NCBI GenBank assembly: GCA_022447625.1
Contig: JAKVAX010000028.1
Location: 1-38,690 of the forward strand
Origin: Flavobacteriales bacterium
GTDB lineage: Bacteria; Bacteroidota; Bacteroidia; Flavobacteriales_D; Sanyastnellaceae
Direction: 5' to 3'
Length of the DNA stretch: 38,690 bases
The notes under the pieces are model-generated. The model was not told where the DNA came from, made no database searches, and saw nothing but the letters and a program-made list of their open reading frames with translations. The position numbers and the translations under genes are program-made. This document shows positions 15,819-25,452 of the stretch, piece after piece (position 1 is the first letter of the stretch; each line of letters opens with the position of its first letter).

Positions 15819-17120
15819 TTATAAGCTCCAGTAAACGAGGTCAGTGATGTCATCACGAAGGATACCTTTCACATCAACCAAGACACCTTTGTCATCGCGC
15901 ATGAGCGACTTGAAGTAATCTTGATCGAAGCCCATGTACTCTTTGTGGTTCACGGCAACAATAACCGCATCGTATCCACCTTTTTCTGGCTCTGCTACTA
16001 GATCGATATCGTACTCGTGCTTCACTTCTTCTGGATCAGCGTGAACGTCAACAACGTCTACGTTTACTGAGAATGAATCAAGCTCTTGAATAACGTCAAT
16101 TACCTTGGAGTTACGAATGTCGCTCACGTTTTCTTTGAAAGTCATACCCATTACCAAAACGCGTGCGTCCAGTATGTTCTTCCCTTGATCAAGAATACGC
16201 TTCACTGTTTGCTTACCTACGTAGAAGCCCATGCTGTCATTTACGTAACGACCACTATTGATCACTCGTGCGTGGTAACCTAGTTTCTTCGCTTTGAAGG
16301 TCAAGTAGTAAGGGTCAACACCTATACAGTGTCCGCCTACAAGACCAGGAGTGAAGTTCAAAAAGTTCCACTTTGTCTTTGCACATTCCAATACATCGTA
16401 GGTGTTGATACCTACGCGGTTTAGGATGATTGAAAGTTCGTTGATCAAGGCGATGTTCACATCACGCTGCGTGTTTTCAATCACTTTTGATGCCTCAGCT
16501 ACTTTAATATTTGCCGCACGGTGAACACCTGCGTCGATAACGATCTCGTAAGTCTTCGCGATCTCTTCTAGTGCTTCTTCGTCAGAACCAGAAACAACTT
16601 TCACAATCGTACGGATTGTGTGTTGCTTGTCACCTGGATTGATGCGCTCTGGAGAGTATCCTACCTTGAAATCTTCATGGAACTTCAGTCCAGAAACTTC
16701 TTCAAGAACAGGAACACAATCGTCTTCCGTACATCCTGGGTAGACTGTTGATTCATAGATCACGTAGTCTCCCTTTTTCAAGGCAGCACCTACACTGCGT
16801 GAAGCAGCCAAAACAGGACCTAAATCAGGCTGGTTGCTAGAGTTGATCGGAGTTGGTACCGCGATCACGAAGAAGTTAGCCTTCTTCAATTCATTAATAT
16901 CAGCCGTGAACTCAATGTCACATCCTTCAAAGGCAGAAGAAGGAAGCTCATTCGACGGGTCAATGTTATTGCGCATCATGTCAACGCGCTTCTGATTGAT
17001 GTCGAAACCAATCACTTTGATGTCGCGAGCGAACTCAAGTGCGATTGGTAGTCCAACGTATCCTAGTCCTACCACGGCCATCGTGGCTTCTTTGTTGCGT
17101 AGTTTATCGTAGATCATCAT
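15819..17120 (-). CDS. UDP-HexNAc 6-dehydrogenase (WbpO/TviB-like)
   Basis: A 433-residue UDP-glucose/GDP-mannose dehydrogenase superfamily enzyme of the UDP-N-acetylhexosamine branch (WbpO/VipA/TviB-like). GLGYVGLP at 18-25 binds NAD. YESTVYPGCTEDDCVP and the active-site segment GLVGGHCIGVDPYYLT carry the catalytic cysteine. It oxidises C6 of UDP-GlcNAc or UDP-GalNAc to the uronic acid in two steps. The gene starts directly after the acetyltransferase stop with no gap, at ATG ATG, so either methionine could be first. Sequence alone does not decide between GlcNAc and GalNAc. Confidence 0.9.
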   Translation of the reverse strand: MMIYDKLRNKEATMAVVGLGYVGLPIALEFARDIKVIGFDINQKRVDMMRNNIDPSNELPSSAFEGCDIEFTADINELKKANFFVIAVPTPINSSNQPDLGPVLAASRSVGAALKKGDYVIYESTVYPGCTEDDCVPVLEEVSGLKFHEDFKVGYSPERINPGDKQHTIRTIVKVVSGSDEEALEEIAKTYEIVIDAGVHRAANIKVAEASKVIENTQRDVNIALINELSIILNRVGINTYDVLECAKTKWNFLNFTPGLVGGHCIGVDPYYLTFKAKKLGYHARVINSGRYVNDSMGFYVGKQTVKRILDQGKNILDARVLVMGMTFKENVSDIRNSKVIDVIQELDSFSVNVDVVDVHADPEEVKHEYDIDLVAEPEKGGYDAVIVAVNHKEYMGFDQDYFKSLMRDDKGVLVDVKGILRDDITDLVYWSL

Positions 17121-17702
17121 CTAATTGCTTGGTGCAAGTTTATGGACTTTTCCGTTTTCCAGCTTGTATTTGTCATCACTCTCTGGACAAACGGCCATAT
17201 TATCGTTACTAAAATCAAGTTTGTGCCCAAATTCACTCATCCAACCTGACTGTTTACCAGGGTTTCCGATGATGAGTGCATAGGCCGGGACATGCTTGGT
17301 CACTACTGACCCTGCCCCGATGAAGGCGAATTCCCCAATGTCATTTCCACACACGATGGTCGCGTTGGCTCCAATACTGGCGCCTTTTTTGACTACGGTG
17401 GTGGCGTATTGACCACGGCGGTTCACAGCTGATCTTGGGTTGATCACATTGGTGAACACACAGCTAGGTCCGAGGAATACGTCGTCTTCACACGTTACTC
17501 CCGTATAAATTGACACGTTGTTTTGCACCTTCACATTATTGCCAAGCACGACTTCAGGTGAGATCACGACGTTTTGGCCAATGTTACATCGTTGGCCAAT
17601 TACCGCATTCGGCATAATGTGTGAGAAGTGCCAGATCTTGGTTCCATTACCAATTTGACAGCCCTCGTCAATAACAGCAGTTTCGTGTGCGAAGTAATCC
17701 AT
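17121..17702 (-). CDS. WbpD/WlbB-like sugar N-acetyltransferase
   Basis: A 193-residue left-handed beta-helix (hexapeptide repeat) acetyltransferase. Repeats run from about residue 8 to 155 (for example IGNGTKIWHF, IGQRCNIGQN, IGANATIVCG, IGEFAFIGAG). It most resembles WbpD/WlbB, which N-acetylate the 3-amino group of UDP-2-acetamido-3-amino-glucuronate. It shares one base with the upstream decarboxylase gene (TGATG) and abuts the UDP-HexNAc dehydrogenase. Together with the aminotransferase at 20024-21166, it indicates synthesis of a di-N-acetylated uronic acid. Confidence 0.88.
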   Translation of the reverse strand: MDYFAHETAVIDEGCQIGNGTKIWHFSHIMPNAVIGQRCNIGQNVVISPEVVLGNNVKVQNNVSIYTGVTCEDDVFLGPSCVFTNVINPRSAVNRRGQYATTVVKKGASIGANATIVCGNDIGEFAFIGAGSVVTKHVPAYALIIGNPGKQSGWMSEFGHKLDFSNDNMAVCPESDDKYKLENGKVHKLAPSN

Positions 17703-18688
17703 CAGGAGCGAATGTAAGAGTCGAAGCTCTTATGTTCTTTTTTGTAGAGTTCTTCTTTAGGTAGCGACTTGAAGTATTCATAAGTGATCTTCAGTCCTTC
17801 TGAACGCGATACTTTCGGTTCCCACCCAAGAATCTCACGTGCCTTGGTGATGTCTGGCTGACGTTGCTTCGGGTCATCTGCAGGAAGGTCTTTGTAGATC
17901 ACTTTCTGATCTGTACCTGTCAGCTTGATGATTTCTTCAGCGAAGTCTCCGATAGTGATTTCATCGGGGTTTCCAACGTTCACTGGCTGTGCGTAGTCAG
18001 AAAGAAGTAGACGGTAAATACCTTCTACCAAGTCATCTACATAACAGAACGAACGTGTTTGAGAACCATCACCGAATACTGTGAGGTCTTCTCCTCGCAA
18101 AGCCTGTCCGATGAAGGCAGGAAGCACACGTCCGTCATTTAGACGCATGCGAGGTCCGTACGTATTGAAGATGCGCACGATGCGTGTCTCCAATCCGTGG
18201 TAGGTATGGTAAGCCATGGTCATGGCTTCTTGGAATCGTTTTGCTTCGTCGTAAACGCCACGAGGTCCTACTGGGTTTACATTCCCCCAGTAATCTTCTG
18301 TTTGTGGATGTACCAATGGATCACCGTAAACTTCAGAAGTTGAGGCAATCAACAGGCGAGCGTTCTTCGCTTTCGCCAATCCTAAACAGTTGTGGATTCC
18401 TAGGGAACCTACTTTCAATGTTTGAATAGGAATCTTCAGGTAGTCAATCGGACTCGCTGGAGAGGCGAAGTGAAGTACGTAATCGAGGTCTCCTGCTACG
18501 TGAACGAATTTAGATACATCGTGGTGATGGAACTCGAATCGTTCGAGAGGCATCAGGTGCTCGATGTTCTTCATGTCGCCGGTAATCAGGTTATCCATAC
18601 CAATGACATGGCAACCTTCAGCGATAAAGCGGTCACATAAGTGGGAACCAAGGAAACCGGCAGCTCCGGTAATAAGAACTCGTTTCAT
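17702..18688 (-). CDS. UDP-glucuronate decarboxylase (UDP-xylose synthase)
   Basis: A 328-residue extended SDR closely matching UXS-type UDP-glucuronate decarboxylases: GAAGFLGSH (8-16), the [20 protein letters not shown] segment, [16 protein letters not shown] with the Tyr-x3-Lys pair, and [18 protein letters not shown]. It turns UDP-glucuronate into UDP-xylose, which matches the UDP-glucose dehydrogenase encoded four bases upstream as the preceding step. The pair supplies UDP-GlcA and UDP-Xyl for surface polysaccharide. No epimerase acting on UDP-xylose is seen nearby. Confidence 0.92.
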   Translation of the reverse strand: MKRVLITGAAGFLGSHLCDRFIAEGCHVIGMDNLITGDMKNIEHLMPLERFEFHHHDVSKFVHVAGDLDYVLHFASPASPIDYLKIPIQTLKVGSLGIHNCLGLAKAKNARLLIASTSEVYGDPLVHPQTEDYWGNVNPVGPRGVYDEAKRFQEAMTMAYHTYHGLETRIVRIFNTYGPRMRLNDGRVLPAFIGQALRGEDLTVFGDGSQTRSFCYVDDLVEGIYRLLLSDYAQPVNVGNPDEITIGDFAEEIIKLTGTDQKVIYKDLPADDPKQRQPDITKAREILGWEPKVSRSEGLKITYEYFKSLPKEELYKKEHKSFDSYIRS

Positions 18689-18692
18689 TCAA

Positions 18693-20027
18693 TTAGTTTG
18701 TAGGAACTTCCGAACGGTTGTAGATCGTTTCACGACCAATGCTCTTGTAGTGGAAGCCATTGTCGCGCATCTTGTCTAAATCATATAGATTCCGACCATC
18801 GAAGATGACTTGGTTAGTCAATCGGTCAGCAACTGCTTTGAAATCAGGATTGCGGAAAATGCTCCATTCAGTGCAGATCAACAAAGCATCTGCCCCATTC
18901 AATGCGTCGTATTCATTCTCTGCGTAAGAGATACGATGTCCGAGCAGTTTCTCAACGTTACCCATAGCTTCTGGATCGTAGGCAACTACCTCAGCTCCTT
19001 GAGATGTGAGTTTCTCGATCATGTACAATGACGGTGCTTCACGAATGTCATCCGTCTCCGGTTTGAAGGCAAGACCCCACAACGCAATTTTTACTCCTTT
19101 GAGGTTTCCTCCGAAGTAATCTTTAATCGCAGGGAAGAGAATTGTCTTCTGCATATTATTAATGCCCATCACTGCTTCGAGAATTTCGAACTCGTGACCA
19201 GCTTCACGTCCTGATTTCGCAAGTGCTTGAACGTCTTTCGGGAAACAAGAACCACCATAGCCAATTCCTGGGAATAGGAAACGCTTTCCGATTCGTGTAT
19301 CTGTACCCATTCCAAGACGAACCTTATCTACGTCAGCTCCAACAAGCTCACAGAAATTCGCGATTTCATTCATGAAGGTGATCTTTGTCGCCAAGAATGA
19401 GTTAGCTGCGTACTTTGTAAGCTCAGCTGATTTTTCATCCATAAAGATGAGTGGGTTTCCTTGACGAACGAAAGGCTTGTATAGCTCTTCCATTGCCTTA
19501 CGTGCACGTTCAGAGCTTACTCCTACAACCACACGGTCAGGCTTCAAGAAATCATCCACGGCAAATCCTTCACGAAGAAATTCAGGGTTGCTAACAACGT
19601 CAAATGGAACATTCGCATTGGCTGCAATGGCATCGCGAACTTTCTCTGCTGTACCCACAGGAACTGTACTTTTGTCTACAACTACTTTGTAGTCTTTGAT
19701 GATACGGCCCAGGTGATCAGCCACGCCTAGTACATATGATAGATCAGCAGATCCATCTTCTCCTGGAGGTGTTGGAAGTGCCAAGAAAATGATCTCAGCG
19801 TCTTCAATAACTTCTTCAATATCTGTGGTAAAGCGCAGACGTCCGGCATTTACGTTGCGTTCAAAAAGAACGTCAAGGTGTGGTTCGTAAATCGGTACTT
19901 CACCATTGCGCATGCGATCGACTTTATCTTTATCGATATCGACACATACAACGTTATTTCCTGTTTCGGCAAAGCAAGTACCCGTAACGAGTCCTACGTA
20001 ACCTGTTCCAATAACGGCGATATTCAT
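18693..20027 (-). CDS. ugd: UDP-glucose 6-dehydrogenase
   Basis: A 444-residue UDP-glucose dehydrogenase. GTGYVGLVTG (7-16) binds NAD, VDKSTVPVGTAEKV and NPEFLREGFAVDDF are family blocks, and GYGGSCFPKDVQAL holds the catalytic cysteine. It oxidises UDP-glucose to UDP-glucuronate, feeding the decarboxylase encoded next. Its start overlaps the aminotransferase stop (ATGA). It is distinct from the UDP-HexNAc dehydrogenase in the same operon, so the cluster makes two kinds of uronic acid precursor. Confidence 0.94.
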   Translation of the reverse strand: MNIAVIGTGYVGLVTGTCFAETGNNVVCVDIDKDKVDRMRNGEVPIYEPHLDVLFERNVNAGRLRFTTDIEEVIEDAEIIFLALPTPPGEDGSADLSYVLGVADHLGRIIKDYKVVVDKSTVPVGTAEKVRDAIAANANVPFDVVSNPEFLREGFAVDDFLKPDRVVVGVSSERARKAMEELYKPFVRQGNPLIFMDEKSAELTKYAANSFLATKITFMNEIANFCELVGADVDKVRLGMGTDTRIGKRFLFPGIGYGGSCFPKDVQALAKSGREAGHEFEILEAVMGINNMQKTILFPAIKDYFGGNLKGVKIALWGLAFKPETDDIREAPSLYMIEKLTSQGAEVVAYDPEAMGNVEKLLGHRISYAENEYDALNGADALLICTEWSIFRNPDFKAVADRLTNQVIFDGRNLYDLDKMRDNGFHYKSIGRETIYNRSEVPTN

Positions 20028-21166
20028 TGGTTTCGATGTTTTTCAAGGAAGCTGATTAGTGTAGTGGCAATGCGCTCCAGCTGTTCCTCAGTTAGTTCTG
20101 TATGCATTGGCAGGCTAATTACCTGCTCACAAAGCATTTCTGTTGTAGGAAAGTCTCCCTTTTTTCCTTCGAGATGTGCGAACGCTTCTTGTAAGTGCAG
20201 TGGCACAGGGTAGTAGATCATTGCTGGGATGCCACTATCCATCATGTGTTTCTGCAGAGCGTCACGATCAGCTCCTTCCACCTTAAGGGTGTATTGATGA
20301 AAGGTATGCGTTGTTCTTGGATCGCGGTATGGAGTTGTGAGCTCCGGTACGTTCACGAAGTAATTGTCATAAGTGTCAGCAGCTTTACGACGGCGATCAC
20401 AGTAATCGTTGAGTTCGCGTAGCTTGATGCGAAGAATCGCCGCTTGGATACTATCAAGACGAGAATTCACCCCTACCATGTTGTGGTAGTAGCGAACCTT
20501 CATTCCGTGATTGGCAATCTGACGTGCCTTCGCAGCGAGTTCGTCATCATTCGTATACAAGGCTCCTCCGTCTCCGTAACAACCCAGGTTTTTTGACGGG
20601 AAGAAGCTCGTGCATCCAAAGTCACCCATGGTTCCTGCCATGTGCTTCTCTCCATTGCTGAACGTGAAGTCGCTAGAGATAGCCTGCGCTGTATCTTCAA
20701 TCACAGCGATGCCATGCTCTTTGGCAATGGCTAGAATCTCCTCCATGTTGGCACATTGACCGAACAAATGAACAGGAATAATAGCCTTGGTCTTTGGAGT
20801 AATCTTACGACGAATGTCTTCAGGGTCGATGACGAATGAATCTTCAGTCACGTCAACAATTACCGGTTTGAGGCTCAACAAAGCTGAAACCTCAGGTGTG
20901 GCAATGAAGGTGAAGTTCGGCGTGAGCACCTCATCTCCAGGTTCTAATCCAAGGGCCATCAATGCGATTTGTAGCGCATCAGTACCATTGGCACATGGAA
21001 TCACGTGTTTTACGCTGAGGAATTCCTCAAGCTCGGCTTGAAATTTCTTTACTTCTGGTCCGTTGATGTAGGCAGAAGAAGCTACAACATCAAGAATTGC
21101 ACTGTCAATCTGTGACTTGATGCGGTTGTATTGACCCTTGAGGTCAACCATTTGGATATCACTCAT
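20024..21166 (-). CDS. WbpE-like DegT/DnrJ sugar aminotransferase
   Basis: A 380-residue PLP enzyme of the DegT/DnrJ/EryC1/StrS family. CANGTDALQIALMALGLEPGDEV forms the cofactor pocket, and Lys192 in FFPSKNLGCYGDGG is the Schiff-base lysine. The overall pattern, from VDLKGQYNRIKSQID to the HYPIP-like YYPVPLHLQ segment, is close to WbpE, which aminates UDP-2-acetamido-3-keto-glucuronate. It is the first gene of the operon, behind the promoter at 21190-21218. The WbpB-type 3-dehydrogenase that would make its substrate is not in this window. Confidence 0.88.
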   Translation of the reverse strand: MSDIQMVDLKGQYNRIKSQIDSAILDVVASSAYINGPEVKKFQAELEEFLSVKHVIPCANGTDALQIALMALGLEPGDEVLTPNFTFIATPEVSALLSLKPVIVDVTEDSFVIDPEDIRRKITPKTKAIIPVHLFGQCANMEEILAIAKEHGIAVIEDTAQAISSDFTFSNGEKHMAGTMGDFGCTSFFPSKNLGCYGDGGALYTNDDELAAKARQIANHGMKVRYYHNMVGVNSRLDSIQAAILRIKLRELNDYCDRRRKAADTYDNYFVNVPELTTPYRDPRTTHTFHQYTLKVEGADRDALQKHMMDSGIPAMIYYPVPLHLQEAFAHLEGKKGDFPTTEMLCEQVISLPMHTELTEEQLERIATTLISFLEKHRNQ

Positions 21167-21189
21167 ATGATAGGTGGATGAAATCGCGG

Positions 21190-21218
21190 CAAATATACGT
21201 CAATTGTAACAGACCCAA
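21190..21218 (-). promoter_or_regulatory. Promoter of the nucleotide-sugar operon
   Basis: The minus strand reads TTG (21216-21218), an 18-base spacer, then TATATTTG (21190-21197), a perfect match to the Bacteroidota TTG / TAnnTTTG pattern at an accepted spacing. The -7 element ends 23 bases before the ATG at 21166, predicting a leader of roughly 15-20 bases. It is the best promoter in the window and fits transcription of all seven genes down to 13976. Confidence 0.7.
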
Positions 21219-21268
21219 GGGTTCGTTAACAATGATTTACCCACTGTCAACGGTTCATGGATACTCAC

Positions 21269-21276
21269 TAACTTCG
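21269..21276 (+). promoter_or_regulatory. Possible -7 element for the outer-membrane protein gene
   Basis: TAACTTCG has one mismatch to TAnnTTTG and ends seven bases before the ATG at 21284, again implying an extremely short leader. It is divergent from the operon promoter 50 bases away. Confidence 0.3.
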
Positions 21277-21283
21277 CAGAAGT

Positions 21284-22054
21284 ATGAAGGTGAAAACGAT
21301 TCTCTCATTTTTGACATTGACCTTTGGAGTGTTACTGCTGTCCGATTCCGCGCTAGCGCAGCGAAACGTAGCAGACTCATTGGTATTCTCTCCTCAAATT
21401 TCATTCAACTACGGATACCAGATTCCGGCAGGTGATATGGCGCAACGCTTTGGGAATAATTCCAGCATTGGATTGAGTTTTCATATCAAAGACGATAAGA
21501 ACTGGTTTTATGGGGTAGAAGGTGTTTACATTTTCGGAACCGATGTTACTGAACCAGGTCTGTTACAAAACCTGTTGACGGAGAATGGCGAAATCATTTC
21601 TAACCAAGGTGAGATTTCTGAAATCCTGATTCAAGAACGTGGCTTCATGGTCACTGTGAATGGAGGGAAACTGTTTTCATTGAAAAAGACCAATCCGAAC
21701 TCGGGAATCTTGATCAAGGGGGGGATTGGTTTTATGCAACACAAGATTCGTATTGAGAATCAGATCCACACGATCACTCAGCTTGAAGACGAATACCTCA
21801 AAGGCTATGATCGGTTGACCAATGGCCTAGCGCTATCTGAGTTTGTGGGCTACTACCATATGAGCGACAACCGTCTGGCGAATTTCTACGCAGGTTTTGA
21901 ATCGTATCAGGCCTTTACGCGTGGTCGTCGCGATTTCAATTTCGATACCCAAACGGTGGATGACCAAGCACGTTTCGATATGCTGATTGGTGTTCGCGTA
22001 GGATGGGTGATCCATATCTACAAACGCACCGGCAGAGAATACTACTACGATTGA
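21284..22054 (+). CDS. Outer-membrane beta-barrel protein
   Basis: A 256-residue protein with a signal peptide ending near SDSALAQ (residues 20-26), followed by alternating hydrophobic strands such as PQISFNYGYQIPAGDMAQRFG, SSIGLSFHIKDDKNWFYGVEGVYIFG and, near the end, DMLIGVRVGWVIHIYKR. This pattern and the aromatic C-terminus (EYYYD) fit a small outer-membrane beta-barrel. No specific family is recognised. It overlaps the Kdo transferase gene (TGATG at 22052-22056), so it may serve envelope or LPS assembly, which is inference from position. Confidence 0.75.
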   Translation: MKVKTILSFLTLTFGVLLLSDSALAQRNVADSLVFSPQISFNYGYQIPAGDMAQRFGNNSSIGLSFHIKDDKNWFYGVEGVYIFGTDVTEPGLLQNLLTENGEIISNQGEISEILIQERGFMVTVNGGKLFSLKKTNPNSGILIKGGIGFMQHKIRIENQIHTITQLEDEYLKGYDRLTNGLALSEFVGYYHMSDNRLANFYAGFESYQAFTRGRRDFNFDTQTVDDQARFDMLIGVRVGWVIHIYKRTGREYYYD

Positions 22055-23286
22055 TGCGCCTCATTTATTCTTTAGGTGTTCGGTTGTACGGAGCGGTTAT
22101 TCGTATCATTTCTCCTTTCAATTCAAAGGCGCACAAATGGGTGGCCGGACGAAGAAATTGGGAGAAACGCTACCGCGAAATACTCGAAAATTGTGAGGGC
22201 GCTGTATGGATGCACTGCGCGAGTTTAGGTGAGTTTGAGCAGGGGAGACCCGTGCTCGAAGCGGTAAAGGTGCAGTATCCAGATCGCAAGATTGTTTTGA
22301 GTTTCTATTCTCCAAGTGGTTATGAGATTCGAAAAGATTGGAAAGGAGCTGATGCTGTCATTTACTTGCCGCTAGATACCCCTTCGAATGCGCGAAAGTT
22401 GGTTTCGATGATGAGGCCTTCGCTGGCAATTTGGGTCAAGTATGAGTTTTGGTATCATCATTTTCAAGCCCTCCGGGCGGAACGCGTTCCGCTTATTTTG
22501 GTGAGCGGAATTTTTCGTCCTTCTCAAGTCTTTTTCAAACCTTGGGGTGCTTGGTTCAGAAAGCAACTCAAGCAGATGGACGTACTGTTCGTTCAAACCG
22601 ATGATAGTCGTGAGTTATTGAAACAGCACGGAATTCCATCCAAAGTAGCAGGCGATACGCGATTTGATCGGGTCATTACCTTGGCCGAAAATGCTCATTC
22701 TGTTAGTCCTGTCAAAGAATTTGTAAATGGTCACCCCTGTTTGGTCATGGGAAGTAGCTGGGGACCTGATGAAAAGCTCATGGCCAGTTATCTAGCGAAA
22801 GACCCTAAGTTGAAGGTGGTGGTGGTTCCGCATGAAGTAGACGAGGGACATATCGCTAGCATTGAGTTGCTGTTTGAAGGGAAGTCTATTCGCTATTCGC
22901 AGTTGACGCCTGCTTCCCCAGAATGCCAGGTCCTCATCGTTGATCAAATAGGCCTACTCGGTCGGATTTATAAGGAAGCTGATATCACCTACATCGGTGG
23001 TGGTTTCGGTGTAGGAATTCACAATACCTTAGAAGCGGCGGCCTATGGTGTTCCGATTGTATTTGGGCCGAACCACGAGAAGTTCAATGAGGCAATTGGA
23101 TTAATTCAAGCCAACGCCGCATGGATTATCTCGGATCAAACATCCTTTAATGATGTAATAAACTTGTTACGTACGAATGACACAATACGCGTTGATGCTG
23201 GTCGGAACGCGGTGGTTTATGTAGAAAGCCACGCGGGAGCAACAATTGAAATCATAAGCTATATCCAGTCAATTCGACGATTGTGA
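22054..23286 (+). CDS. waaA: Kdo transferase (WaaA/KdtA)
   Basis: 3-deoxy-D-manno-octulosonic acid transferase, about 410 residues, family GT30, which adds Kdo to lipid A precursor at the cytoplasmic face of the inner membrane. The N-terminal hydrophobic helix (MRLIYSLGVRLYG) is followed by MHCASLGEFEQGRP with the likely catalytic glutamate, LSFYSPSGYEIRK, WVKYEFWYHHFQAL, VSGIFRPSQ, GDTRFDRV, and the C-terminal YIGGGFGVGIHNTLEAAAYGVP and FGPNHEKFNEA nucleotide-sugar motifs. I chose the ATG at 22054, which overlaps the preceding stop, over the longer frame from 22003. Confidence 0.94.
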   Translation: MRLIYSLGVRLYGAVIRIISPFNSKAHKWVAGRRNWEKRYREILENCEGAVWMHCASLGEFEQGRPVLEAVKVQYPDRKIVLSFYSPSGYEIRKDWKGADAVIYLPLDTPSNARKLVSMMRPSLAIWVKYEFWYHHFQALRAERVPLILVSGIFRPSQVFFKPWGAWFRKQLKQMDVLFVQTDDSRELLKQHGIPSKVAGDTRFDRVITLAENAHSVSPVKEFVNGHPCLVMGSSWGPDEKLMASYLAKDPKLKVVVVPHEVDEGHIASIELLFEGKSIRYSQLTPASPECQVLIVDQIGLLGRIYKEADITYIGGGFGVGIHNTLEAAAYGVPIVFGPNHEKFNEAIGLIQANAAWIISDQTSFNDVINLLRTNDTIRVDAGRNAVVYVESHAGATIEIISYIQSIRRL

Positions 23287-23306
23287 GAATTCGCAGGTTC
23301 ATTTTC

Positions 23307-25181
23307 TCATTTCAATAGTAACCTCTTGGTGTGGTTATGAAGGTTATTACGAAGAGTTACGACATAAAGTCCGGCGGGGAAACCTCGAAGATCAATGGAG
23401 TTTGTTTCAGCGTCCATTCGAATGTCTTGAATTAATTGACCTCTTGAATTGTGAATAATGCATCGGCTTCCTATTTCTTGGGAGGTCACTTGCACTTGGA
23501 TCAAGCCATCGCTGGGGTTGGGGATGAGCTTAAATAGCGGATGATTCAATGTCGGAATCCATGTAGGCATCACATCAACATCAATGCACACCTGTTCCCC
23601 AATGCAATCCTCGGAGGAGCTCTCGGTAACACAAACTGAACCTATCCCGATGCTGTTCCAATTCACATTGATGCTATTGGAGCCTTGACCGCTCAGAATT
23701 TCAGCACCAACAACATCCCATGTGAAGTTATTCTGAATATCACCTGGGTAAGTGTATTCCTCGTTGGTTGCGAGTGTGCTCATTAATTCACCTTGAATAT
23801 CAACGACTTCAATGTATTCACATGTACCATCATCAACAGTGGCTTCGGGATGGTAATTACATGCCAAAGGGTCTGTACATCCTTCAATCATCAAAACTTC
23901 GCCTAAGCGCAGAATGCTAACATCTTTTAATCCTGCGTTTTCCAAGATATCGCCGTCTGACTCAAAATGCTCGCCGATAACGATCAATCCATTTTCATCA
24001 GGTATCACATCTTCTCCACCATCGGCTAGACTACCTCCAAAGGTTTGTTCCCAATTCACAATCAGCTCTTCATCGATACTAACCACGTAGTAATCACTGC
24101 CGCCAAGGCCGCCAAAATCTGCACTGGCCTCAGTATTTCCAAGACAAACGAGGTCTCCCTCTTGATCAAGGGTAATGGAGTAGAAGTAGTCATTGGAGGT
24201 TGTGCCTACATTCAGATGGCTGAGGAATTGACCCTCTGCCGAGAACAGGGTTATAGTCGCATCACGACTACCTATATTGTTTTGAATATCGCCATCAATT
24301 GAATTAGAAAAACCAACGACTGCAATGGACTGGTCCTGCATGAGGATGAGGCTTTCGGCTTGGTCAGTATTGCTTCCTCCGTAACTTGAACTCCAGATCA
24401 CTTCACCATTCAAATCAACTTTAAATACCCAAGCATCTAGGTCACCCATGTTCGACTCTAAATGACCGTCAGAACTTGAAGAAATAGCGGTGATCACATA
24501 TCCGTTGCTGGTTTCAATTAAATCCGTCGGACGATCAAATTCTGATCCTCCGTAATTACCACTCTACACTAGGTTCATTTCATTATCTAATTTGACTAGG
24601 AATACATCATTTGACCTTAAGTGAGTGCCAAATGGATTGGAGGTGCTGGTAGTAAAACCAGTGAGAAGTAGACCGCCGTCGGAAGTTTCGATCAATGCGG
24701 TCCCTTCGTCGACCAAATTGCCACCAAAGCCATGCTGTTGGGTAATATTGAGTTCATCATCGAGAATACCTAGCCAACAATCGGTGGAGCCCTCATCCGA
24801 AATGGTGATATCTTCGTCATGTGCTCCAACCAAACCAATAACGGCAATCCCGCCTTGTGAGCGCACCACGACATCATTTGCTTCGTCATAACCAGACGAT
24901 CCTATGGTGCGAATTAGATCGATATTGCCATTGATGTCTATGGTGGTAATAAACATGTCATAACCTGGGAGTGTCTCGGAAAAATCTCCCAATTCAGAGT
25001 CACTATATCCACAGATAACATATCCAGAAGGTTGTTTGTCGATACCCCCTGCCCATTCCGTAGATTCTGCACCTATGGTTTGTTGCCAAGTTATCCCCTC
25101 GGGTTGTGCAAGGGCTGTATGATTCGTAAATAATGCCAAGCATGCGAAGAATATATGCAGACAAGTGGTAAGACTTTTGAT
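23307..25181 (-). pseudogene. T9SS beta-repeat secreted protein, interrupted by TAG
   Basis: One continuous minus-strand frame of about 624 codons broken by a TAG at 24564-24566. Reading through gives NLV-stop-SGNYGGSEFDRPTDLIE; sister repeats read VIWSSSYGGSNTDQAESLI and NWEQTFGGSLADGGEDVI, so the stop replaces an expected tryptophan (TGG to TAG). The N-terminal frame starts only at a TTG (25139), but in-frame codons above it encode a good leader, KSLTTCLHIFFACLALF...TALAQ, preceded by ATC (25179-25181) where an ATG would be expected. Product if intact: signal peptide, beta-propeller-like repeats, a CTDPLACNYHPEATVDDGTC module (near 23860-23890) and a T9SS sorting domain (LIPNPSDG...KRLLLK). 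The two lesions suggest a recent pseudogene; sequencing error is possible. Confidence 0.75.
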
Positions 25182-25452
25182 TTTGGCGTTAGGTGTTGCT
25201 TTGAGATGGTTAGGAGGAATCCATTTTGAAATCTTTGTTTTCTTAATTACAAGGTGTGCTGAGCTCTTTTTTCTATTCTATCGACTCTTCCAGACAAAAG
25301 AAACGCTCAAAAGGCAGAAATATGCATTGCTTAAATCAGCTGAAAGTATGTGGTTGCTGTAGGAGGCCGTAATTAATTTGGCTATATTCGGAAATGGTTG
25401 AAGCTTAGCCAAGTAAGGTTCGAAACCACCGGAGAATCTAGTAATCCACTTC

